In this document: piece by piece, positions 6,797-14,713 of the stretch | How the letters are laid out: every line of letters starts with the position of its first letter | How positions within the stretch are numbered: the stretch's first letter is position 1 | Assembly (NCBI GenBank): GCA_034421515.1 | Contig: DAOUKH010000070.1 | Span: 1-23,393, forward strand | Direction of reading: 5' to 3' | Origin: DAOUKH01 sp034421515 | Lineage (GTDB): Bacteria; Chloroflexota; Dehalococcoidia; SHYB01 | Length of the DNA: 23,393 nt | Program-made: the position numbers and the translations under genes | Notes under the pieces: model-generated | What the model was told of the DNA's origin: nothing | What the model saw: the letters and a program-made list of their open reading frames with translations, nothing else | The model's database searches: none

Positions 6797-7930
6797 GTGG
6801 CGATCACGCCATTCACCATCGACGTGCCCGACGCGGACCTCGCCGACCTGAAGCGCCGCCTCGAAGAGACCCGCTGGCCCGACGAGATCCCCGGCTCGGG
6901 CTGGGACTACGGCTCGAACCTCGCGTACGTCAAGGAGTTGTGCGCGTACTGGCGCGACGTCTACGACTGGCGCGCCCACGAGCGGATGCTCAACGACGAG
7001 TTTCCGCAGTTCAAGGCCGACGTCGACGGGCTCGGCATCCATTTCATCCACGTCAAGGGCAAGGGCCCCAACCCCATGCCGCTGGTGATCACGCACGGCT
7101 GGCCCAGCTCCTTCTTCGAGATGTACAAGGTCATCGGGCCGCTGTCGGACCCGGGGAGCCACGGCGGCGACCCCGCCGACGCGTTCGACGTCGTCGCGCC
7201 TTCGCTGCCCGGCTACGGCTTCTCCGACCACGCCCGCGACCGGGGCATGGATACCAGGGCCATCGCCGCCCTCTGGGTGCAGCTGATGGAGCAGCTCGGC
7301 TACGAGCGGTTCGGGTCGCAGGGCGGCGACTGGGGAGCGGGTGTGACCACGGCGCTCGGGGTCAACCACCCCGAGCGGATGATCGGCGTGCACCTGAACA
7401 TGGTCACCGCCCAGATCGACGAGGCGAAGCTGACCCCGGAGCAGCGGGAGTGGTGGGAGAACCTGAAGGCCTACCGGCAGGAGGAGTGGGGCTACGTCCA
7501 CCTCCAAGGCACCAAGCCGCAGACCGCCTCCTACGGCCTCAACGACTCGCCCTCCGGGCTCGCGGCGTGGATCGTCGAGAAGTGGCGGCGGTGGAGCGAT
7601 TGCGGCGGCGAGGTCGAGCGCAGCTACACCAAGGACGAGCTGCTCACCAACATCTCCATCTACTGGTTCACGCAGAGCATCGGCTCGTCGATGCGCCTGT
7701 ACAAGGAGACCTTCCGCGGCTCGACGACGCCGCGCCCTTCGCCCCGCATCGAAGTCCCCACCGGCGTCGCCACGTTCAAGGAGGCCAACCGGCCTCCACG
7801 CGTGCTCGCCGAGCACGCCTACAATCTCAAGCGGTGGACGGACATGGAGCAGGGCGGCCACTTCCCCGCCATGGAGAACCCCGGGGGCCTTGTCCACGAA
7901 GTCCGCGAGTTCTTCCGCCCGCTTCGCTAG
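6797..7930 (+). CDS. Epoxide hydrolase (EHN-domain, microsomal type)
   Basis: This 377-residue enzyme has the N-terminal epoxide-hydrolase domain (FTIDVPDADLADLKRRLEET, 6-25; RWPDEIPGSGWDYG) followed by an alpha/beta-hydrolase core. Catalytic landmarks are the oxyanion motif HGWPSSF (100-106), nucleophile Asp178 in SQGGDWG, and base His355 in GGHFPAMENP. The family adds water to epoxides through an ester intermediate; bacterial members act on xenobiotic, terpene or lipid epoxides. It starts at GTG 6797, with GAGGAG (6785-6790) six bases upstream. The alcohol dehydrogenase follows after 37 bases in the same direction, so the diol or alcohol product could be oxidised by the neighbour; that link is inference. 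Confidence 0.93.
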   Translation: MAITPFTIDVPDADLADLKRRLEETRWPDEIPGSGWDYGSNLAYVKELCAYWRDVYDWRAHERMLNDEFPQFKADVDGLGIHFIHVKGKGPNPMPLVITHGWPSSFFEMYKVIGPLSDPGSHGGDPADAFDVVAPSLPGYGFSDHARDRGMDTRAIAALWVQLMEQLGYERFGSQGGDWGAGVTTALGVNHPERMIGVHLNMVTAQIDEAKLTPEQREWWENLKAYRQEEWGYVHLQGTKPQTASYGLNDSPSGLAAWIVEKWRRWSDCGGEVERSYTKDELLTNISIYWFTQSIGSSMRLYKETFRGSTTPRPSPRIEVPTGVATFKEANRPPRVLAEHAYNLKRWTDMEQGGHFPAMENPGGLVHEVREFFRPLR

Positions 7931-7967
7931 ACCTGAACGAAACGCAAACAGCGGCAAGGAGGCATCC

Positions 7968-9056
7968 ATGCCTATCGACGGACTCGGAGTTGTATCCCGC
8001 GCGGCGGGCGAGCCAGCGCTGGTCGAAGACATCGTCATCGACGATCCGGGGCCCGGCGAGGTACTGGTGCGGGTCCAGGCCAGCGGCGTCTGCCATACCG
8101 ACCTGCACTACAAGCTGGGCAACATCACCGACGAGTTCCCCTTCCTGCTCGGCCACGAGGGCGCGGGCATCGTCGAGGCCGTCGGCGAGGGCGTCACCGA
8201 GCCCGCGGTCGGCGACTACGTCATCCTCGCTTGGCGGGCACCCTGCGGGTCCTGCCGGTTCTGCGCCATCGGGCAGCCGCACCTCTGCTCGGCCAGCCTG
8301 AATGCCGAGCCTCGCATGAAGGCGAAGCGCGACAACCTGACGCTGAACCCCGCCCTGGGCATCGGGACCTTCTGCACCCACACCGTCGTCGCCGCCAGGC
8401 AGGCGGTGCCCGTGCCCACGAGCTGTCCGCCGCCCCAGGCGTCGCTCATCGGCTGCGGCGTAATGACCGGCGTCGGCGCGGCGCTCTACTCCGGCCAGGT
8501 GCGCCGGGGGAGCTCGGTAGCGGTCTACGGCTGCGGCGGCGTCGGCTGCAGCGTGATCATGGGCGCCAAGCTGGCGGGTGCGCGCACGATCATCGGCGTC
8601 GACATCGCGGCGAACAAGCTCGATTGGGCGAAGGAGTTCGGCGCCACCGACGTCGTCGACGCGACGGCGGGCGATCCCGTGGAGGCGGTCAAGGCGCTGA
8701 CCGGCGGCAACGGCGTCGACCACTCCTTCGAGGCCGTCGGCACGCCGCAGACGCTGCTCCAGGCGCTGTGGAGCCGCGACCTCGCCGGCACCTGCACCCT
8801 GATCGGCGTGCCGAGTCCGGACATGGTGGTCGAGGTCCCCATGCTCCAGTTCTTCGGCCTTGGCGGGGCGCTGCGGGTGAGCTGGTACGGCGACTGCCTC
8901 CCCTCCCGCGACTTCCCCATGCTCGCCGACTGGTACGCCAAGGGCGCGCTCGACCTCGACCGCGTGGTGACACGGCTCATCAAGCTCGACGAGACGGAGC
9001 CGGCCTTCGAGGCCATGGAGCGGGGCGAGACGCTGCGCTCGGTGATCGAGCTCTAG
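7968..9056 (+). CDS. Zinc-dependent medium-chain alcohol dehydrogenase
   Basis: This 362-residue MDR-superfamily enzyme is closest in style to the class III / NDMA-dependent alcohol dehydrogenases. Catalytic zinc ligands are Cys42 (SGVCHTD), His63 (GHEGAG) and Cys163 (IGCGVMTGVGAAL). Structural zinc ligands are Cys93, 96, 99 and 107 (CGSCRFCAIGQPHLC). The Rossmann motif GCGGVG (188-193) is followed by an acidic residue at the end of the next strand (IIGVDIA), favouring NAD. The start is the ATG at 7968, with AAGGAGG (7956-7962) five bases before it, not the in-frame ATG 26 codons upstream inside the epoxide hydrolase gene. Its stop lies four bases from that of the convergent oxidoreductase gene. 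Confidence 0.93.
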   Translation: MPIDGLGVVSRAAGEPALVEDIVIDDPGPGEVLVRVQASGVCHTDLHYKLGNITDEFPFLLGHEGAGIVEAVGEGVTEPAVGDYVILAWRAPCGSCRFCAIGQPHLCSASLNAEPRMKAKRDNLTLNPALGIGTFCTHTVVAARQAVPVPTSCPPPQASLIGCGVMTGVGAALYSGQVRRGSSVAVYGCGGVGCSVIMGAKLAGARTIIGVDIAANKLDWAKEFGATDVVDATAGDPVEAVKALTGGNGVDHSFEAVGTPQTLLQALWSRDLAGTCTLIGVPSPDMVVEVPMLQFFGLGGALRVSWYGDCLPSRDFPMLADWYAKGALDLDRVVTRLIKLDETEPAFEAMERGETLRSVIEL

Positions 9057-9060
9057 GCCC

Positions 9061-10401
9061 CTACTCCCACCACATCTTGTTGGGAGCGTCGCCGGTGAGG
9101 ATGCGGGCCATGAGCCGGCCCAGCCGGACGCTGTAGTTGGTGCCTCGGTCCTCGGGGTAGATCTGGGTGGTGTTGGCCAGCCAGAGGTCTTCGATGGGCG
9201 TCTTCAGCGACGGAATCTGCTTCGAGTAGTCGAGGCCGATGATGGGCTGGGCGGCGTTCTCGCGGTGGTAGCTCCACTCGATGACCGACGACTCGTCGAA
9301 GTCCGGCGCGATGCGCTTGATTGCGGGCACGTAGTTCGCCCAAAGCTCGTCGGGCGACATGTCGTAGAACTTGTCTTCGCGGGCCACGTAGTTGGAGAGG
9401 TAGACCAGATGCCGCCCGCCGTAGAGCGCCTTGTCCACGAAGTTGGTGTGCTCGATCATCCCCACGAACGGGACCGTGGGATCGGCGATGTTGATCCAAT
9501 AGTAGGGCGTGAGAGGCCGGTTCAGGTGCATGACGATCAGGATGGCCGCCTCGTAGCGCACCTTGGTGAGGAGCGCCTTGTAGTCGTCGGGCAGCTCGGG
9601 GACGAGGGCGGGCACGACGTAGGAGGGCGAGGTGGCGAGAATGGCGTCGAAGTTGCGCGTCTCCTCCTTGCCGTCGCGCTCGACGACCAGGCCCGTCGCC
9701 CGGCCGTCTTCGACGACGACGCGCTTCACCGTCGCGGGGTAGTACAACTCGCCGCCGCCGTCGGGGATGGCGCGCTCCAGCGCCTCGAAGATCTCGGCGA
9801 AGCTGCCCATGGGGTAACCGAGCCGCTCGCGTCCCCGCAGTCCCTTGTCCCGTGACGTGGTGCGGAGATAGATCTTGCCCCAGAGCCAGGCCATCGAGAC
9901 CTCGTCCGCGTGGTCGCCGAACTTGCCGCGCAGCAGCGGGCCCCAGACCACGTCCAGCGCCTTCTGTCCGATGCGCTTGCGCAGCCAGTCGCGGGCGGTG
10001 ACGTGCTCGTACTCGCGGGGCCAGTACTTCTTGCGTTGGAGGAAGAGGGTGACGAAGCCCAGGCGCAGGCGCTGAAAGAGGTTCAGCGGCTTGAAGCGGA
10101 GCAGGTCGAGCGGCGTGGTGAAGGGGTGAATCTCGCCCTGGCTATAGAAGCCGACGCTCGACTCGATCCACGCCAGCTTGTCGCCGAGGCCGAGCTCGTG
10201 GATGAGCTCGACGATGGAGGTGTCGCTGCGGAAGAGGTGGTGGTAGCCGCGTTCGAGCCGGCCGCCCCCGACGTCGAAGGTCGACGCCTGCCCCCCCAGG
10301 AACGGGGCCCGCTCGTACACGACGGGCTTGTGGCCTCGGCGCGTGAGTTCGTATGCGGCCGACAGTCCAAGCGCGCCGCCGCCAATGATCCCGACTTCCA
10401 T
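9061..10401 (-). CDS. FAD-dependent oxidoreductase (amine-oxidase / protoporphyrinogen-oxidase-like)
   Basis: This 446-residue flavoprotein carries an N-terminal dinucleotide motif VGIIGGGALGLSAAYELTRR (GxGxxG at 7-12), then an acidic residue (VYERAPFLGGQAS) and an H-x-x-x-x-F segment (GYHHLFRSD). The C-terminal flavin motif region reads LWLANTTQIYPEDRGTNYSV. This matches the NAD(P)/FAD amine-oxidase group that includes phytoene desaturase-like, HpnE-like and UDP-galactopyranose-mutase-like proteins. The exact substrate is not evident. ATG 10401 is preferred over TTG 10404. A TAAAAT -10 box ends nine bases upstream, so the transcript may be nearly leaderless. The histidine phosphatase gene lies 45 bases upstream on the same strand. 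Confidence 0.85.
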   Translation of the reverse strand: MEVGIIGGGALGLSAAYELTRRGHKPVVYERAPFLGGQASTFDVGGGRLERGYHHLFRSDTSIVELIHELGLGDKLAWIESSVGFYSQGEIHPFTTPLDLLRFKPLNLFQRLRLGFVTLFLQRKKYWPREYEHVTARDWLRKRIGQKALDVVWGPLLRGKFGDHADEVSMAWLWGKIYLRTTSRDKGLRGRERLGYPMGSFAEIFEALERAIPDGGGELYYPATVKRVVVEDGRATGLVVERDGKEETRNFDAILATSPSYVVPALVPELPDDYKALLTKVRYEAAILIVMHLNRPLTPYYWINIADPTVPFVGMIEHTNFVDKALYGGRHLVYLSNYVAREDKFYDMSPDELWANYVPAIKRIAPDFDESSVIEWSYHRENAAQPIIGLDYSKQIPSLKTPIEDLWLANTTQIYPEDRGTNYSVRLGRLMARILTGDAPNKMWWE

Positions 10402-10410
10402 CAATTCTTA

Positions 10411-10416
10411 ATTTTA
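10411..10416 (-). promoter_or_regulatory. Possible -10 box before the FAD oxidoreductase
   Basis: TAAAAT on the minus strand (10411-10416) lies in an AT-rich patch that stands out in this GC-rich window. It is nine bases from the ATG at 10401. No good -35 box is seen, so it is tentative. Confidence 0.35.
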
Positions 10417-10446
10417 CACCAGGGAAGCGCGGATTCCGTGATCAGT

Positions 10447-11055
10447 CTAGAGCAGCGCGCCGCCGATGGGGGCGAGGTGGGCGACGTCGTTGACCCCGAT
10501 CACGAGCTTGCTGTCGTCGACGAGGCTCACGGTAGAGATCGAGGTGTTCTGCAAGCGGAACCGCATCGCGCCGTCGAACGGCAGGTCGAGGATGTAGCAG
10601 AGGGCGGCGTTGATGAAACCCCCGTGCGCGATGAGGGCGTAGGTCCCGCCGTTGTCCTTGACAGGACCGGAGAATACCTCGCCGATGGCCGTGGACGCCC
10701 GCTCAAAGAGTTGCGCCGCGCTCTCGCCGCCCTGGTGCTCGTAGCCGATGGTGTAGACCTTCGTGCGCTTCAGAAAGTTCGAGGCGCGCCGCCGATGTTC
10801 CTCGGGGCTCTGCTCAAGCCGCTCGCCCGCGTCGATCTCGCGGAATCGGTCGTCGAGGGTGATGGGCAGGCCGGTCCCGGCGGCGACGGCCTCGGCGGTC
10901 TGCCGCGCCCGCGCCATCGTGCTCGAGTAGAGGCCGCTCAGCCCCACGGAGGCCAGCCGCTCCGCGAGCAGCTCCGCCTGCCGGACGCCGAGCTCGGTCA
11001 GGCCGTCCTCCGCGCCGTAGAGCGCCTCTCCGTGTCGTATCAGTAGGAGTTCCAG
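10447..11055 (-). CDS. Histidine phosphatase family protein, apparent CTG start
   Basis: This 202-residue phosphoglycerate-mutase-like phosphatase has the catalytic LIRHGE motif at 5-10 (His8 is phosphorylated in the family), YSSTMARARQTAEAVA, the acid-bearing FREIDAGE, and the second histidine in ALIAHGGF. It hydrolyses a phosphate monoester of unknown identity. The catalytic motif lies upstream of the first GTG (10947), so that start would destroy the enzyme. In the true frame no ATG, GTG or TTG exists between that GTG and the upstream in-frame TAA. A CTG at 11055 sits exactly six bases after AGGAGG (11062-11067) and is the natural start. It probably shares a transcript with the FAD oxidoreductase. 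Confidence 0.85.
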   Translation of the reverse strand: MELLLIRHGEALYGAEDGLTELGVRQAELLAERLASVGLSGLYSSTMARARQTAEAVAAGTGLPITLDDRFREIDAGERLEQSPEEHRRRASNFLKRTKVYTIGYEHQGGESAAQLFERASTAIGEVFSGPVKDNGGTYALIAHGGFINAALCYILDLPFDGAMRFRLQNTSISTVSLVDDSKLVIGVNDVAHLAPIGGALL

Positions 11056-11061
11056 CGTCTT

Positions 11062-11067
11062 CCTCCT
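11062..11067 (-). promoter_or_regulatory. Shine-Dalgarno site that sets a CTG start
   Basis: On the minus strand AGGAGG lies six bases before CTG 11055-11053, which begins the frame reading LELLLIRHGE. This is the only sensible initiation site for the histidine phosphatase. Confidence 0.7.
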
Positions 11068-11085
11068 GGGGTCGCCCCACCCCTT

Positions 11086-11117
11086 CCCTCTCTCAGTCTC
11101 CCTCAGAGGAGGAGAGG
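11086..11117 (-). repeat. Dispersed hairpin element, copy 2
   Basis: Read on the minus strand this 32-base stretch matches the element at 2939-2970 at 29 positions, including the ACTGAGAGAGGG tail. The stem is less perfect than in copy 1. It lies in the divergent gap between 11055 and 11283, beside a separate small hairpin with a TTCG loop (stem 11127-11131 / 11136-11140). Confidence 0.7.
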
Positions 11118-11227
11118 CTTAAAGCATCCCCTTCGGGGGAGGTCTAGGTGCAGCCCCGCCCCAGCGTTATCCCAATTCTCCATTGGAAGAAGGGGCCGGA
11201 GGGATTCTACTCCGCCGCCGGGTGGTT

Positions 11228-11236
11228 TGGTATAAG
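11228..11236 (+). promoter_or_regulatory. Extended -10 promoter for the phosphotransferase operon
   Basis: TGGTATAAG combines an extended TGn motif (11228-11230) with a near-consensus -10 box TATAAG (11231-11236). The -35 region is weak. The expected transcript start near 11243 leaves a leader of about 40 bases to the ATG at 11283. Confidence 0.5.
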
Positions 11237-11282
11237 ATGCGCCCGCATTCGCCGACGGCGGTCCGGCGGGCGGCGGAGGGTC

Positions 11283-12335
11283 ATGGGAATCGACGACATC
11301 GTGGGCGTCATGCCCGTGCTGGAGCGCCACAGTTTCGACGTGGCGGCCTTGGAACGCTACATGGCGGCCCACATCGAGGGTTTCTCCGGCAAGGCCGAGG
11401 TCGAGCAGTTCCGCACCGGCCAGTCGAACCCGACCTACCGCATCACGTCAGGCAGCCGCCGCTACGTCCTCCGGCGCAAGCCGCCGGGCAAGCTGCTCCC
11501 CTCCGCCCACGCCGTCGACCGCGAGTACCGCGTCATCACCGCGCTCCAGGAGAGCGGCGTCCCCGTGCCGCGCAGCTACGCGCTGTGCGAGGATCCCGAG
11601 GTCATCGGCACCGCTTTCTACGTCATGGACTACGTCGAGGGCCGCATCCTCTGGGACCCCTGGCTGCCCGACGCCCCCCGTGACGAGCGGCCCGCCCTCT
11701 TCGACGAGATGAACCGCGTCATGGCCCTGCTGCACCAGGTCGACTACGAACAAGTTGGCCTGGGGGACTATGGGCGCCCCGGAAACTACTTCGAGCGCCA
11801 GATCAGCCGGTGGACGCGCCAGTACCGCGCCTCGGAGACGGAGCGTATCGAGGCGATGGAACGGCTCATCGCTTGGCTGCCCGACAGCATCCCGGCCGGC
11901 GACGAAAGCTCGATCGTCCATGGCGACTTCCGTTCCGCCAACGTCATCTTCCACCCCACCGAGCCGCGGATCACCGCGGTGCTCGATTGGGAGCTCTCGA
12001 CCATCGGCCACCCCCTCGGCGACTTCGCCTACCACTGCATGCACCGGCGGCTGCCCCAAGCGGTCGACGGCATGGCCGAGCTCGACCTCGCCGAGCACAA
12101 CATCCCGCCCGAGGACGACTACGTCGCCGCCTACTGCCGGCGAACCGGCCGGCCGGGCATCGAGAACTGGGACTTCTACGTGATCTTCAACATGTTCCGG
12201 CTGGCGGCGATCAACCAGGGCATCGTGGCGCGCGCCATGGCGGGTACGGCGTCGAGCGAGCAGGCCATGCAGAAGGGTCTGCGCGCCCGGGGCATCGCCG
12301 AGGCCGGGCTTCGCGAGCTGGAACGCATCGGCGGC
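11283..12335 (+). CDS. Phosphotransferase family protein (APH fold; LvaA / ACAD11-N-like)
   Basis: This 351-residue kinase has the aminoglycoside-phosphotransferase fold: an N-lobe with GQSNPTYRI (46-54) and YVLRRKPPGKLL (61-72, ATP-binding Lys), the catalytic loop IVHGDFRSANVIF (211-223, Asp215), and the metal motif LDWE (234-237). The type with RRKPPG and the WE-x-STIGHPLGD segment accompanies acyl-CoA dehydrogenases. In mammals the two are fused in ACAD10/ACAD11, and in Pseudomonas putida LvaA phosphorylates 4-hydroxyvaleryl-CoA. Here the acyl-CoA dehydrogenase gene follows directly. Drug resistance is therefore unlikely. ATG 11283 is chosen because GGAGG (11275-11279) precedes it; the in-frame extension upstream to 11148 encodes an unconserved Arg-rich tail. 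The last coding triplet before the TGA is at 12333-12335. Confidence 0.88.
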
Positions 12336-12362
12336 TGAGCCGCGGCAAAGGAGCACACCCGT

Positions 12363-13592
12363 ATGACCGGCGAAGCAGCGATCTGGCAGGAGTCGCCGAA
12401 GACGCGCGACCTCCGCGAGCGGCTCACGGACTTCATGGAGCGCCGCATCTACCCCAACGAGCCGGTCTTCGAGCGCCAACTCGACGAGGTGGGCCGCTGG
12501 CAGCCGCCGCCGATCCAGGAGGAGCTGAAGGCCGAGGCGAAGGCGGCCAGCCTGTGGAACCTCTTCCTCCCAGATTCGGAACACGGGGCGGGGCTCTCCA
12601 ACCTCGAATACGCTCCGCTCTGCGAGATCATGGGACGCTCGCCCATCGCGCCGGAGGTCTTCAACTGCTCGGCCCCCGACACCGGCAACATGGAGACGCT
12701 GGAGCGCTTCGGGACCGAGGAGCAGAAGCGCCGGTGGCTCGACCCGCTGCTCGCCGGTGAGATACGATCGTGCTTCTCGATGACCGAGCCCGACACCGCA
12801 TCGTCCGACGCCACGAACATCCAGAGCACGATCCGGCGCGACGGCGACGAGTACGTGATCAATGGCCGGAAGTGGTGGACCTCCGGCGCCCTCGACCCCC
12901 GGTGCAAGATCATCATCTTCATGGGGCGCGCCGACCCGCCGCCCTCCAACGAGCGCCACGGTCAACACTCGATGGTCCTGATTCCCATCGACACCCCCGG
13001 GGTGAACATCAAGCGCCACCTGAACGTCTTCGGCTACGACGACGCCCCCCACGGGCACGCGGAGATCGTCTACGACAACGTGCGCGTCCCGCTGACCAAC
13101 ATCCTGCTCGGCGAAGGGCGGGGCTTCGAGATCGCGCAGGGGCGCCTCGGGCCGGGACGCATCCACCACTGCATGCGCGTCATCGGCGTGGCGGAGCGCG
13201 CCCTGGAGAAGATGTGCCGCCGCGCGCAGTCGCGTTCGCCCTTCGGGAAGCCGCTCTCCGAGCAGACGGTCACCCTGGAGCGCATCGCCGAGAGCCGCAT
13301 TATGATCGAGCAGGCCCGGCTCCTCACGCTGAAGGCCGCGTACATGATGGACACCGTGGGCAACAAGGAAGCCCGCCTCGACATCGCTCTCATCAAGGTC
13401 GCCGCGACCACTATGGCCTGCAAGATCCTCGACTGGGCCATCCAACTCCACGGCGGGGGCGGCATGTCCGACGACTTCGGCCTCGCCTACGCCTACGCCC
13501 GCACCCGCGCCCTTCGGTTGGCCGACGGCCCCGACGAGGTGCACCGCAACCAGATCGGCCGCCTCGAGCTCCGCAAGCACCGCGACGCCTGA
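12363..13592 (+). CDS. Acyl-CoA dehydrogenase (ACAD10/11- or LvaC-like)
   Basis: This 409-residue FAD enzyme has the acyl-CoA dehydrogenase layout: a helical N-domain, the middle beta domain with CFSMTEPDTASSDATN and VINGRKWWTSGA, and the C-domain with GFEIAQGRLGPGRIHHCMR, QSRSPFGKPL and LHGGGGMSDD. The terminal LADGPDEVHRNQIGRLEL is typical of the ACAD10/11-like clade, where an acidic residue (Asp388 region) takes the place of the usual catalytic Glu of MCAD. Together with the kinase gene 27 bases upstream it probably converts a phosphorylated 4-hydroxyacyl-CoA to an enoyl-CoA for beta-oxidation; that reaction is inferred from known pairs. The ribosome site AAAGGAG (12345-12351) lies 11 bases before the ATG. 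Confidence 0.92.
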   Translation: MTGEAAIWQESPKTRDLRERLTDFMERRIYPNEPVFERQLDEVGRWQPPPIQEELKAEAKAASLWNLFLPDSEHGAGLSNLEYAPLCEIMGRSPIAPEVFNCSAPDTGNMETLERFGTEEQKRRWLDPLLAGEIRSCFSMTEPDTASSDATNIQSTIRRDGDEYVINGRKWWTSGALDPRCKIIIFMGRADPPPSNERHGQHSMVLIPIDTPGVNIKRHLNVFGYDDAPHGHAEIVYDNVRVPLTNILLGEGRGFEIAQGRLGPGRIHHCMRVIGVAERALEKMCRRAQSRSPFGKPLSEQTVTLERIAESRIMIEQARLLTLKAAYMMDTVGNKEARLDIALIKVAATTMACKILDWAIQLHGGGGMSDDFGLAYAYARTRALRLADGPDEVHRNQIGRLELRKHRDA

Positions 13593-13651
13593 CCCGAGGA
13601 AGACCCTTGTCCAACTCGCGCTTGGCTAGGTGGGGCGGGGAGGTCTCTATC

Positions 13652-13685
13652 TCTTCTCCCCCGGGAGAAGATTGAGATGAGGGGG
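13652..13685 (+). repeat. Dispersed hairpin element, copy 3
   Basis: A perfect 9-bp inverted repeat (13652-13660 with 13663-13671, two-base gap) is followed by ATTGAGATGAGGG, the same tail as copies 1 and 2. It lies in the 185-base gap after the acyl-CoA dehydrogenase gene. The very short loop and lack of a T-run argue against an ordinary terminator. Confidence 0.6.
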
Positions 13686-13777
13686 CCCCTCACAACCACC
13701 TTGGGCTATCGAAGCCCGCCATCCCCGCCTCCGGTCACCCGGTTAAGCAAACCTCTCCAAAGAAAGGGGCCACCCCC

Positions 13778-14713
13778 ATGACCGTCATGGTGACCGGTGG
13801 CGCCGGCTTCATAGGCCGGCGGGTCGCGGGCCTGCTCGTGGCGCGAGGCGAACGCGTCGTCCGCTTCGACACCGTCGCAGCCCCGCCCGCCGAGGGCGCC
13901 GTCGACGTCCGCGGCGACATCGCCCAGATGACGCACCTGCTCGAAGCCATCGCCGACCACGGCGTGACCCGCATCGTGCATCTGGCCGCTCTGCTGCCGC
14001 CGGTGACCGAGGAGCGTCCGCACACCGGGCTGCTGGTCAACATCCAAGGCGCGGCGAACGTCTTCGAGGCGGCGCGATGGGCCAAGATCGAACGCGTCGT
14101 CTACGCGAGCTCTATCGCCGTCTACGGCGACCAGTCGAACTTTGGCGACAGGACGGTGACCGAGGACGACCCCTCGTTGCCCTACAACGTCTACGGGCAG
14201 ACGAAGGCCGTGAACGACTTCACCGCGGCCCGCTACCGCGAGCGCTGGGGCCTCGACCTGCGGGGCATCCGCATCTGCACCGTGTTCGGCCACGGGCGCA
14301 CCACGGGACTCACCGGGATGATCGGCGGACTCCTGATCTCACGTCCCGCCATCGGGCTGCCCATCGACCTGCCCGTCGACCCCGCCGAGGCCTCGTCGAT
14401 GATCTACGTGGAGGACGCGGCGGAGATCTTCACCCGCGCCGTGCTCAGCGGCGATCTGCACAGCCCCGTCTACAACACCGGCGGTCACCTCGCGACCGTC
14501 CGCGAGGTCGCGGAACTGGTTGCCGAAATCATCCCAGGGGCGAAGTTCACCTTCGGCGAGGCCAGAGTCCCCCACGTCTATCTGGTGGACAACAGCCGGA
14601 TGCTCCGCGACATCGGCTACGAGCTTCCCCCGCTGCGGCAACGGGTTCTCGACCACGTCAACGTGGCGCGCGCCGAGGCCGGCCTCGGCCCCGTCTCGGC
14701 TCCCGCTAGCTGA
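13778..14713 (+). CDS. NAD(P)-dependent epimerase/dehydratase (extended SDR)
   Basis: This 311-residue extended short-chain dehydrogenase has the N-terminal Rossmann motif TGGAGFIG (6-13), DxxD-type strand ends (VDVRGDIAQ), the HLAALLPP segment after strand 4, catalytic Ser111-Ser112 (VVYASSIAVYG), and YGQTK (Tyr139, Lys143). The acidic residue after strand 2 (VVRFD) favours NAD. The substrate domain with SSMIYVEDAA is standard. Such enzymes act on nucleotide sugars or on other hydroxy or keto substrates; nothing here identifies which. A GGGG/CCCC mini-hairpin (13766-13776) lies between the ribosome site and the ATG and could dampen initiation. Its end overlaps the convergent LLM gene by eight bases. 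Confidence 0.9.
   Translation: MTVMVTGGAGFIGRRVAGLLVARGERVVRFDTVAAPPAEGAVDVRGDIAQMTHLLEAIADHGVTRIVHLAALLPPVTEERPHTGLLVNIQGAANVFEAARWAKIERVVYASSIAVYGDQSNFGDRTVTEDDPSLPYNVYGQTKAVNDFTAARYRERWGLDLRGIRICTVFGHGRTTGLTGMIGGLLISRPAIGLPIDLPVDPAEASSMIYVEDAAEIFTRAVLSGDLHSPVYNTGGHLATVREVAELVAEIIPGAKFTFGEARVPHVYLVDNSRMLRDIGYELPPLRQRVLDHVNVARAEAGLGPVSAPAS

Noticed and set aside
11283..12335. Aminoglycoside resistance kinase
   Set aside because: The fold is shared, but the sequence style and the adjacent acyl-CoA dehydrogenase point to an acyl-CoA-directed kinase.
11448..13580. 710-codon open frame on the minus strand opposite the phosphotransferase and acyl-CoA dehydrogenase genes
   Set aside because: It is antisense to two strongly supported enzymes; its composition is the usual Val/Gly/Ala/Asp-rich product of GC-biased third positions, with no domain.
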